In this document: piece by piece, positions 1-6,202 of the stretch
How the letters are laid out: each line of letters opens with the position of its first letter
Numbering within the stretch: the first letter of the stretch is position 1
Assembly (NCBI GenBank): GCA_964652565.1
Contig: CAZZEC010000233.1
Coordinates: 1 to 7,117, forward strand
Direction: 5' to 3'
From: JBCCTX01 sp964652565
GTDB lineage: Bacteria; Bacteroidota; Bacteroidia; J057
Length of the DNA: 7,117 nucleotides
Program-made: the position numbers and the translations under genes
Notes under the pieces: generated by a model
What the model saw: only the letters and a program-made list of their open reading frames with translations
The model's database searches: none
What the model was told of the DNA's origin: nothing

Positions 1-1124
1 CCTGTCGAAACATAAGACACTTTGTCTTCCAGTCCTGCTTTAGCAACAGCCGCCGCAGAGTCTCCACCTCCGATGAGAGAGAAGGCTCCCTTTTCTGTAG
101 CGCTTACTACAGCTTCCGCGATAGCATAGGTACCTTTTGCAAAACTATCCATCTCGAATACTCCCATAGGACCATTCCAGAGTATCGTTTTTCCTTCTAA
201 TATGGTATCGTGGAAAAATTCAAAAGTTTTAGGACCAATATCTAATCCCATCATGTCTGAAGGGAAATCTTCATTGCGAACAACTTTGATGGTACCATCT
301 TCTCCAAACTTATCAGACACGACTGAGTCAATAGGAGTGAGTACTTTTACATTCTTCTGTTGGGCTGACTTGAGTACCTCAGCAGCCGTAGCAATTTTGT
401 CCTCTTCCAAAAGAGAAGTACCAATTTCATGTCCTTTCGCTTTTAAGAATGTGTATGCCATGCCTCCTCCAATGATCAGATGATCGATTCGATCTAACAG
501 ATTCTCTATGATCAGTATTTTATCAGAGACTTTAGCCCCACCCATGATGGCTACTACAGGTTTCTCGCTACTATTAAGTACTTTTTCTGCGTTTTCAATT
601 TCCTTTTTCAACAATAATCCACAATACTTTTCCTCGCCAAAGTATTCTGCTACGGTCGTAGTACTGGCATGCGCTCGGTGCGCACTACCAAATGCATCAT
701 TGACATAGATGTCTCCATGCTGGGACAGTTTTTCAGCAAATTCAGGATCTCCCTTCTTTTCTTGTTTGTGAAAACGGACATTTTCTAATACTAATACTTG
801 TCCTGGTTTGAGATTCGCACTCATTTCCATAGCCTCTTCACTCACACAATCACTAGCAAAAAGAATTTCATTATCAATGTATTTCTGGATTGTAGGAATG
901 GTATGACGTAGACTTAACGAATCTTTGGCTTCCCCTTTAGGACGACCTAAATGCGACATGAGCACAAGGGAACCTCCCTGATCAAGTACATGCTGTAAAG
1001 TGGGTATGGACTCCCGTATACGTCTGTCGTCTGTTACTTCCTGATTATCATTTAACGGGACATTATAATCTACGCGAACTAATACGCGTTTTCCGGAAAT
1101 AGAGGCTTCGTCGATAAACTTCAT
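1..1124 (-). CDS. pgk: Phosphoglycerate kinase, C-terminal end cut by window edge
   Basis: This cytoplasmic glycolytic enzyme transfers the acyl phosphate of 1,3-bisphosphoglycerate to ADP, giving ATP and 3-phosphoglycerate. The visible 374 residues begin MKFIDEASISGKRVLVRVDY and carry the family's signature sites in order: RVDYNVPL (17-24), SHLGRPKG (57-64), ENVRF (114-118), VNDAFGSAHRAHAS (141-154), GGAKVSDK (195-202), DIGPKT (295-300), WNGPMGVFE (316-324) and the nucleotide-site GGGDS (352-356). The frame is open to the window edge and stops at YVST, just before the usual C-terminal GGGASLE segment. About 20 residues are therefore missing if it has the usual length near 395. The ATG at 1124 is chosen because the conserved N-terminus begins there. 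It lies 126 bases downstream of thiD on the same strand, so read-through is possible, but that gap also holds a weak promoter candidate. Its product is the substrate of the SerA half of the fused enzyme nearby. Identification is secure. Confidence 0.97.
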   Translation of the reverse strand, partial: MKFIDEASISGKRVLVRVDYNVPLNDNQEVTDDRRIRESIPTLQHVLDQGGSLVLMSHLGRPKGEAKDSLSLRHTIPTIQKYIDNEILFASDCVSEEAMEMSANLKPGQVLVLENVRFHKQEKKGDPEFAEKLSQHGDIYVNDAFGSAHRAHASTTTVAEYFGEEKYCGLLLKKEIENAEKVLNSSEKPVVAIMGGAKVSDKILIIENLLDRIDHLIIGGGMAYTFLKAKGHEIGTSLLEEDKIATAAEVLKSAQQKNVKVLTPIDSVVSDKFGEDGTIKVVRNEDFPSDMMGLDIGPKTFEFFHDTILEGKTILWNGPMGVFEMDSFAKGTYAIAEAVVSATEKGAFSLIGGGDSAAAVAKAGLEDKVSYVST

Positions 1125-1167
1125 AGGTTGAAGATTGAAATTTAAGGTTAAACTTCCCGAAATTAAG

Positions 1168-1175
1168 AAAATATA
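1168..1175 (-). promoter_or_regulatory. Weak candidate -7 element for pgk
   Basis: On the minus strand this reads TATATTTT, matching five of the six fixed bases of the Bacteroidota -7 consensus TAnnTTTG. It lies about 44 bases before the pgk start codon. I see no TTG-type -33 element at the expected spacing, so this is only a candidate. If real, pgk would be transcribed independently of thiD. Confidence 0.25.
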
Positions 1176-1196
1176 TGGTAGGGTAAATTCTTTTTT

Positions 1197-1242
1197 GAAA
1201 AGTGTAATGGATACTATTTTGAGTGACTCAGGAACACTTTTC
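1197..1242. repeat. Inverted repeat with inner palindrome between thiD and pgk
   Basis: GAAAAGTGT (1197-1205) is perfectly complementary to ACACTTTTC (1234-1242), with 28 bases between. Inside the loop is the 11-base palindrome TGAGTGACTCA (1220-1230), five paired bases each side of a central G. The structure begins 8 bases after the thiD stop codon. On the minus strand it is followed by an A-run rather than a T-run, so it is not a textbook intrinsic terminator for thiD. It could be an RNA processing or 3'-end stabilising hairpin, or the inner palindrome could be a dimeric regulator site upstream of pgk. The pairing is seen directly; the role is open. Confidence 0.45.
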
Positions 1243-1250
1243 TAATCATT

Positions 1251-2105
1251 TTATTGAATATCATTTAGGGAATCTGTATTTCGAATGGTCATTGATTTGG
1301 GGGCAAAAAAATGATTGACAGGACCATGTCCTGAACCAGTTACTACGTCTTTCCCGGCTGCTATCGCACGATGGATGTAGGAGTGAGCTTTTTGAATAGC
1401 CTCATTGAGTTGGTAGCCCAGTGCGTGATATGAAGCAATGGCAGATGATAACGTACAACCTGTGCCATGCGTATTGGGGGTGGTGATATGCGATCCATAC
1501 AAAAATAGAGGCTCTTCCCATCCATTTGCGATAAATATATCCAGCATCCGATCTCCAGGTAGATGGCCTCCTTTTAGCAATACAGATGTGCTTCCAAGTG
1601 CTAACAGCTCTTGGGCTGCCTCCAACATGTGCGTTTGATCGGGAATACCTTTACCTAATATTATTTCTGCTTCGGGAATATTGGGGGTAATTACAGAAGC
1701 TTTTGGGAACAGATGGGTGATAAGCATTTCAATCGTATGATCTTTTATCAGTTTATCTCCGCTGGAAGCCACCATTACAGGATCTAATACTACAAAGGGA
1801 ATATCAGTCTGATGATTGTGTATGGCATCAGCTACAACGCGAACAATGTCTGAATCATGTAACATTCCTATTTTAATAGCATCTGTACCGATGTCATCTA
1901 CTACTTGTTGGATTTGAGATTTGACTATATTAGGAGGAATGGGATGTATATCTGATACCCCTAATGTATTTTGGGCCGTTACTGCTGTGATGGCGCTCAT
2001 TCCAAAGCAACCTAATGCAGAAATCGTTTTAAGATCTGCCTGAATTCCTGCTCCACCACCGCTGTCCGAACCAGCTATCGTCAATACTTTAGGATATACT
2101 AGCAT
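1251..2105 (-). CDS. thiD: Hydroxymethylpyrimidine/phosphomethylpyrimidine kinase
   Basis: ThiD phosphorylates 4-amino-5-hydroxymethyl-2-methylpyrimidine (HMP) and then HMP phosphate, giving the pyrophosphate used by thiamine phosphate synthase; it is a cytoplasmic ribokinase-fold enzyme. In the 284-residue form the sequence shows the N-terminal TIAGSDSGGGAGIQAD (9-24), TAVTAQNT with the HMP-contacting Gln45, DPVMVASSGDKL (108-119), TPNIPEAE (140-147), LKGGH (177-181) and the anion-hole motif GTGC (214-217), whose Cys217 corresponds to Cys213 of the Salmonella enzyme. Length fits the family, usually 260-280. An in-frame ATG at 2135 would add ten residues (MFYLNILIYH). The ATG at 2105 is preferred because homologues start only a few residues before the TIAGSDS motif. 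No TPP riboswitch is recognisable upstream, and no other thiamine gene is in the window. It diverges from the SerB-SerA gene and precedes pgk on the same strand. Confidence 0.94.
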   Translation of the reverse strand: MLVYPKVLTIAGSDSGGGAGIQADLKTISALGCFGMSAITAVTAQNTLGVSDIHPIPPNIVKSQIQQVVDDIGTDAIKIGMLHDSDIVRVVADAIHNHQTDIPFVVLDPVMVASSGDKLIKDHTIEMLITHLFPKASVITPNIPEAEIILGKGIPDQTHMLEAAQELLALGSTSVLLKGGHLPGDRMLDIFIANGWEEPLFLYGSHITTPNTHGTGCTLSSAIASYHALGYQLNEAIQKAHSYIHRAIAAGKDVVTGSGHGPVNHFFAPKSMTIRNTDSLNDIQ

Positions 2106-2120
2106 ATGGTAAATTAAGAT

Positions 2121-2142
2121 ATTTAAATAAAACATTTAAATA
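2121..2142. repeat. Twin ATTTAAATA direct repeats upstream of thiD
   Basis: The nonamer ATTTAAATA occurs at 2121-2129 and again at 2134-2142, 13 bases apart. Each contains the 8-base palindrome ATTTAAAT. The pair sits just upstream of the preferred thiD start (2105), and the second copy overlaps the alternative ATG at 2135. They could be paired operator half-sites, or only low-complexity AT-rich leader sequence. Confidence 0.35.
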
Positions 2143-2227
2143 GTGTCTTGGTTTAGCGACACAGAGGTTAACACATCATTCATATACAGTTTACATAGAA
2201 TGTATTCGTGAATTAACATAATCATCA

Positions 2228-2235
2228 TATATTTG
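2228..2235 (+). promoter_or_regulatory. Bacteroidota-type -7 element for the serB-serA fusion gene
   Basis: TATATTTG matches every fixed base of the Bacteroidota -7 consensus TAnnTTTG. A TTCG at 2205-2208, one base from the -33 element TTTG, lies 19 bases upstream, which is a typical spacing. Transcription would begin near 2240, leaving a leader of roughly 30 bases before the ATG at 2273. This placement also argues against the in-frame TTG at 2237 as the start codon, because it would lie upstream of or at the transcript's 5' end. Confidence 0.6.
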
Positions 2236-2272
2236 CTTGAATATTTTACTAAATAAACAATTTATCATTCTT

Positions 2273-4165
2273 ATGATTGATAACAAATACATTGTCATTG
2301 ACTTTGATAGTACCTTTTTACAGGTAGAAGCATTAGAAGAGCTTGCTGATATTTCCCTCAGTCAGCGGCCTGATAAAGATCAGGTCCTGGATCAGATCAA
2401 GAATATTACTTCACAGGGTGTAGATGGAAAGATTCCTTTTAACGAATCCCTCTCTCGGAGGGTCAGCGTAATCAAAGCCCATAAAAATCATCTTAATCCG
2501 CTTGTGGATCGTTTGAAGAAGAAAGTATCTATTTCTATAGAGCGTAACCGAGATTTTTTCGAAAAAAATCGCGAAAAAATTTATATCATTTCCAATGGAT
2601 TCCGGGAATTTATTGAACCCGTAGTTGCAGAGTATCATATTACTCCTGACCATATCTGTGCCAATAGTTTCCAGTTCGATGACACGGGAAATATCGTTGG
2701 ATTTGACGATGAAAATCTCCTGGCTCATAGTAAGGGTAAATCTCGTACCCTACAATCATTAGGACTATCAGGTGAGATCTATGTAATTGGAGATTCTTAT
2801 ACAGATTATGAAATGAAAGAGGCAGGAGTAGCCCATAAATTTTTTGCCTTTACAGAGAATGTACTCCGAGAGAATATATTAGAAAAAGCCGATCATGTCA
2901 CGCCCAGTTTTGATGAGTTTTTATATATCAATCAATTACCTATGGCATTATCTTATCCCAAAAATCGCATAAAATTTTTATTGCTAGAGAATATACATCC
3001 ATTTGCAAAAGAGTTATTGACAGAGGAAGGCTTTGTTGTTGAAACTGTCGGCAGAGCATTAAGCGAAGACGAATTGTGCGAGGCGATCAAAGATGTTTCT
3101 GTTATTGGTATTCGTTCCAAAACAAATATTACAGCCAAGGTCCTTGAGCACGCAAATCGTTTGATGGTTGTGGGTGCATTTTGCATTGGCACCAATCAAA
3201 TTGATCTTACAGCATGTGCGGAGAAAGGGGTCGTTGCTTTTAACGCTCCCTACAGCAATACGAGATCCGTTGTGGAATTGGCCATTGGTCAAATGATCAT
3301 GCTGATGCGTCGTATACCTGAAATGAATCGCGCCATGCATGAAGGGCAATGGAACAAATCTGCTAAAAATAGTTTTGAAGTACGTGGAAAAAAACTAGGG
3401 ATCGTTGGATATGGAAATATCGGTGCTCAGCTATCTGTTTTGGCTGAGGGAATAGGAATGGATGTATACTATTATGATATTCTGGAGAAGTTAGCCTTAG
3501 GCAATGCGACCAAGTGCAGCAGTATGGACGAACTGTTGGAGACCGTAGATGTAGTAACGCTACATGTGGATGGAAGGCCCGTCAATAAAAATATATTTGG
3601 GGCAAGGGAATTCGATAAAATGAAGACGGGATCTATTTTTATGAACTTGAGTAGAGGATTTGTTGTAGATATTGAGGCTCTTGCCGAAAGATTGCGCGAT
3701 GGGCGTTTGTTAGGTGCTTCTATAGATGTATATCCTACTGAACCCAAATCCAGGCAGTCAGAATATCGCAATGTGCTAACAGGGATCCCCAACATTATCA
3801 TGACTCCCCACATTGGTGGAAGTACGCAGGAAGCTCAACGCGATATTGCTGAGTATGTACCCAATCGCATCATGGATTATATCAACAATGGAAGCACATT
3901 CGGAAGTGTCAATTTCCCCAATGTACAATTGCCTAAGCTTCAAAACGCTCACCGATTACTCCATATACATCAAAATGTGCCAGGAGTACTTTCGCAGATC
4001 AATAAAGTGTTGACCGATCATGGAACCAATATCTGCGGACAATATCTTAAGACCAATGAGCAGGTGGGTTATGTAATTACTGACATTGACAAAGCCTATA
4101 ATGATGATGTGTTGAGGGATTTGAGAAAGATCGATCACACGATCAAGTTTAGGGTGTTGTATTGA
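2273..4165 (+). CDS. Fused phosphoserine phosphatase (SerB-type) and 3-phosphoglycerate dehydrogenase (SerA-type)
   Basis: A 630-residue cytoplasmic protein predicted to do the first and last steps of serine synthesis: 3-phosphoglycerate to 3-phosphohydroxypyruvate with NAD, and phosphoserine to serine. Residues 1-222 form a HAD phosphatase with DFDST (Asp10, Asp12), Glu19 and Arg63 in the positions that bind phosphoserine in the Methanocaldococcus enzyme, SNGF (Ser107), Lys154/Lys156 and GDSYTD (Asp174, Asp178). From residue 231 (NRIKFLLLENIH) it aligns by eye with E. coli SerA over its whole length: RSKT (281-284), NAPYSNTRS (324-332), Rossmann GYGNIG (379-384) with Asp402 for the NAD ribose, and catalytic Arg461, Glu490 and His513. 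The ACT domain (about 560-630) keeps His566, Asn568 and Asn586, equivalent to the serine-contact His344, Asn346 and Asn364 of E. coli, so feedback inhibition by serine is likely. ATG 2273 is chosen over an in-frame TTG at 2237, which follows the -7 element directly. Dehydrogenase identity is secure; phosphatase specificity is strongly suggested. Confidence 0.93.
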   Translation: MIDNKYIVIDFDSTFLQVEALEELADISLSQRPDKDQVLDQIKNITSQGVDGKIPFNESLSRRVSVIKAHKNHLNPLVDRLKKKVSISIERNRDFFEKNREKIYIISNGFREFIEPVVAEYHITPDHICANSFQFDDTGNIVGFDDENLLAHSKGKSRTLQSLGLSGEIYVIGDSYTDYEMKEAGVAHKFFAFTENVLRENILEKADHVTPSFDEFLYINQLPMALSYPKNRIKFLLLENIHPFAKELLTEEGFVVETVGRALSEDELCEAIKDVSVIGIRSKTNITAKVLEHANRLMVVGAFCIGTNQIDLTACAEKGVVAFNAPYSNTRSVVELAIGQMIMLMRRIPEMNRAMHEGQWNKSAKNSFEVRGKKLGIVGYGNIGAQLSVLAEGIGMDVYYYDILEKLALGNATKCSSMDELLETVDVVTLHVDGRPVNKNIFGAREFDKMKTGSIFMNLSRGFVVDIEALAERLRDGRLLGASIDVYPTEPKSRQSEYRNVLTGIPNIIMTPHIGGSTQEAQRDIAEYVPNRIMDYINNGSTFGSVNFPNVQLPKLQNAHRLLHIHQNVPGVLSQINKVLTDHGTNICGQYLKTNEQVGYVITDIDKAYNDDVLRDLRKIDHTIKFRVLY

Positions 4166-4239
4166 TTTGGAATAAAGGAGTTCAAAATATCGCGCTAAGA
4201 CATTTTCTTGATATTTGTAAACGTTTTGATAGCTAATAA

Positions 4240-4265
4240 GAGGAAGTCCAAAATGGGACTTCCTC
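4240..4265. terminator. Hairpin between convergent genes, probable shared terminator
   Basis: GAGGAAGTCC (4240-4249) pairs perfectly with GGACTTCCTC (4256-4265) around a 6-base loop. It lies between the end of the serine fusion gene (stop at 4163-4165) and the end of the Uma2 gene (stop at 4272-4274, 6 bases away). Position, GC content of the stem and symmetry suggest a terminator for either strand. Neither side has a strong T-run, so it is not a canonical intrinsic terminator. Confidence 0.6.
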
Positions 4266-4271
4266 AATCAA

Positions 4272-4832
4272 TCACAAAATCTCTTCCATTGAGACAGAAA
4301 ATTCAATCCCTTGAATATTGAAGGTGATCTTGTCTTGAGCAAAATACAATTGGCGTAACTTATACTTGTCTTTTGCTGGTGAAGTAAATACTTCTACCTC
4401 TTGTTGATTAAGGTTGATAATCCAAACCTGTGGGATACCAGCAATTGCATATAATGGGAGTTTGAGTTCTTTATCATATTCATAGGAAGTATCTGCCACT
4501 TCTGCAATAAGCAGTACATCTGAGGGCTTGGGATGGTGGTCTTTATATTTTTCCAGTGGAGGAATTAATAGTGCAATATCCGGTTCTGGTTCTGAATCAA
4601 CAGAAAGTTGAAGGGGGTTTTGTACATTAATTATTACTTTATTACTAAATAATTGATAAAACAATCGGGTAATGTTAGTTACCATGTTAGCGTGTCTACT
4701 TCTAATTGGGCTCATAGCAATGATTTCTCCTCGGATAAGTTCTACTCGGTCTAACGCAGATAAAATCCCTGTATCATACATTTGATGATAGTTGGCAACA
4801 GTAAGTAAGTGCTTTTTTACTTTTGTAGACAT
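4272..4832 (-). CDS. Uma2-family (DUF820) PD-(D/E)XK nuclease-like protein
   Basis: A 186-residue soluble protein with the pattern of the Uma2/DUF820 family, a restriction-endonuclease-like fold that is widespread in cyanobacteria and found in many Bacteroidota, usually in several copies per genome and of unknown function. The order of motifs is typical: RVELIRGEIIAMSP (29-42), His48, PEPDIALL with Asp85 (82-89), LIAEVADTS with Glu111 (108-116), then Asp120 and Lys124 before LYAIAGIPQVWIIN (127-140). Asp85, Glu111 and a nearby lysine are the likely metal and catalytic residues of the fold, so the site looks intact. Length is normal for the family. It follows the membrane-protein gene by 63 bases on the same strand but has its own -7 elements just before the ATG. 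No partner toxin, antitoxin or methylase gene is seen. Family assignment is firm; nuclease activity is inferred from the fold only. Confidence 0.85.
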   Translation of the reverse strand: MSTKVKKHLLTVANYHQMYDTGILSALDRVELIRGEIIAMSPIRSRHANMVTNITRLFYQLFSNKVIINVQNPLQLSVDSEPEPDIALLIPPLEKYKDHHPKPSDVLLIAEVADTSYEYDKELKLPLYAIAGIPQVWIINLNQQEVEVFTSPAKDKYKLRQLYFAQDKITFNIQGIEFSVSMEEIL

Positions 4833-4843
4833 CGATTTTAATT

Positions 4844-4859
4844 CAAATATACAAAAATA
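4844..4859 (-). promoter_or_regulatory. Two abutting -7 elements before the Uma2 gene
   Basis: On the minus strand 4859-4844 reads TATTTTTG followed at once by TATATTTG. Both match all fixed bases of the Bacteroidota -7 consensus TAnnTTTG. The inner copy ends 11 bases before the ATG, giving a leader of only a few bases; the outer copy would give a leader of about 14. I see no good -33 TTTG at the usual spacing from either. Confidence 0.45.
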
Positions 4860-4895
4860 TTACGATTGCCTCTTCCATTAGAAGGAAAGGTATTG

Positions 4896-6185
4896 TTAAT
4901 TTCTGCGAAAGTTAGATACAGTCTTCTTCACCTCCCTCCCCCCATACATCCCACAAATCATGAGCAAGGGCACTACTGAGATGACAAATCGTGCTTCCTC
5001 GCCTGATTCTCCAATGATGGGCATGAGAGATATAAATGCAGTAACCAGTATAATCCAGGTATCGATCTCAGCCAGGGTTGAAGGCTTGTAAATACTGCGA
5101 ACCAAGGTAAGTATTAACAGTATGGGAAGGAGAATAAACAACGCTTTGACTACGATCCGATAAATGGTAAGAACAGGTGCCTGTGGATCATTGGCATACA
5201 TGTCTGTGCGAGGTTGGGTGAATGTCAAAGTCTTCTCCCAGAGGTACTGCAAGGCATCCATAGGTTTTGCAGCAATACCTTCCAACACGTATTGCTTTCT
5301 CAACTGACTATTTTCATAGTGGATTTGGGTATTGATATTCTGCCATCGTCCGTAAAGGATAGGGGGAGCTTCTTCCTTCAATTCCTGCTGAAGTGATTCC
5401 TGATCTACAAATCGAGACCATGCGCGAAATAAGTTAGTACCAGAGGCATTTGACCAGATGATCTGATGGTGGTTGTAATGCCAAAGCTTTGCATGCCAAC
5501 CTCCCGAGAAAATCACTATAGGTAAAAGGAATACAGCCAGACGTACCCAGTGACGATGGCGAATGTAGTGATACAGATTGAGACCGATCAAAAACGGAAC
5601 AATAGCAATCATGAAAGGACGAGCAAGTTCAGCCATACTGAGACAACATCCTGCAAATAATGCAGCGGGAATACACCAACGAGAATGAAGGGGTTGCTTA
5701 AAGGTAAATCGTGACAGAAGAAAATAAAGCAGAATAAATAAGGGAAGTAGTATATCGTAATACTGAGGGTTAGCTTGATGTATTAAAATGATGGATTCGA
5801 AACTCACAATTCCCATTCCCAGACACCACAGTTTTTCTCCCCAATGCTTGTTACTGAAAAATACCGGAAGGATGACTACGGCAATGATCGCTTTGCGATA
5901 AAACCCTTTAAAAATCCAATCACTACTTCCCAAAAGATTAAATGAGAGGATCTCCATCCCAGACAGGGCAGGAGGAATACCTGTTCTGAGTCCAATGAGA
6001 TATTCCTTCACCGCTTCCCATGTCGTGTAGTCTTTATAAGAATACATATTCATCCAGAACGTAGCAGGGTTAGCTGTTACAATATGACTTGCGTAGGAGG
6101 CATAGTAAGCAAAAATAGCGTATGCCAAAATTAGGATACCCTTTCGGTAAGTATGAAAAAATGAATGTACAGAATTCGTGGACAT
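4896..6185 (-). CDS. Multi-pass membrane protein, probable GT-C-type glycosyltransferase
   Basis: A 429-residue inner-membrane protein with about nine or ten hydrophobic segments, near residues 16-33, 99-111, 122-136, 143-160, 170-187, 190-206, 213-229, 340-363, 375-391 and 398-415, and a long hydrophilic stretch at about 230-338. The layout resembles the GT39/ArnT-like GT-C superfamily, whose members move sugars from lipid carriers. Three points support this: a large loop after the first segment containing Asp52 and the phrase GIPPALSGMEIL, then LGSSDW and an arginine; an NASGTNLF phrase (246-253), like the 'G-x-N-L' motif that follows a tryptophan-rich segment in these proteins; and GEEARFVISVVPLL (394-407) near the end, like their conserved E-x-R-F/Y-x-x-x-x-x-P-L ending. 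The usual paired acidic residues of loop one are not obvious, so this could be an inactive or divergent member or an unrelated polytopic protein. No sugar-pathway genes lie beside it. The Uma2 gene follows after 63 bases. Confidence 0.6.
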   Translation of the reverse strand: MSTNSVHSFFHTYRKGILILAYAIFAYYASYASHIVTANPATFWMNMYSYKDYTTWEAVKEYLIGLRTGIPPALSGMEILSFNLLGSSDWIFKGFYRKAIIAVVILPVFFSNKHWGEKLWCLGMGIVSFESIILIHQANPQYYDILLPLFILLYFLLSRFTFKQPLHSRWCIPAALFAGCCLSMAELARPFMIAIVPFLIGLNLYHYIRHRHWVRLAVFLLPIVIFSGGWHAKLWHYNHHQIIWSNASGTNLFRAWSRFVDQESLQQELKEEAPPILYGRWQNINTQIHYENSQLRKQYVLEGIAAKPMDALQYLWEKTLTFTQPRTDMYANDPQAPVLTIYRIVVKALFILLPILLILTLVRSIYKPSTLAEIDTWIILVTAFISLMPIIGESGEEARFVISVVPLLMICGMYGGREVKKTVSNFRRN

Positions 6186-6202
6186 GTAATTAATCCGCTA
6201 TC

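Noticed and set aside
202..708. Plus-strand open frames of 93 and 66 residues across this stretch
   Set aside because: They lie antisense to highly conserved pgk sequence and show no family motifs; the pgk frame explains the bases fully.
2106..2236. TPP riboswitch upstream of thiD
   Set aside because: None of the conserved thi-box segments, such as CTGAGA or the ACCTGATCTGG-like block, is present on the minus strand.
2237..2272. Twelve-residue N-terminal extension of the serine fusion from a TTG codon
   Set aside because: The TTG directly follows a perfect -7 element, so it would be at or before the transcript start; ATG 2273 fits the phosphatase N-terminus.
2411..3813. Several minus-strand open frames of 80-113 residues inside the serine fusion gene
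   Set aside because: The plus strand encodes continuous, motif-complete SerB and SerA domains here; the antisense peptides are rich in residues expected from mirror reading and have no recognisable domains.
3956..4267. Minus-strand open frame of 103 residues overlapping the end of the serine fusion gene and the convergent gap
   Set aside because: Most of it is antisense to the conserved ACT domain, and it runs through the hairpin at 4240-4265. No family resemblance was seen.
4870..4892. Possible terminator hairpin between the membrane-protein and Uma2 genes
   Set aside because: Only a stem of four or five base pairs can be formed, which is too weak to call.
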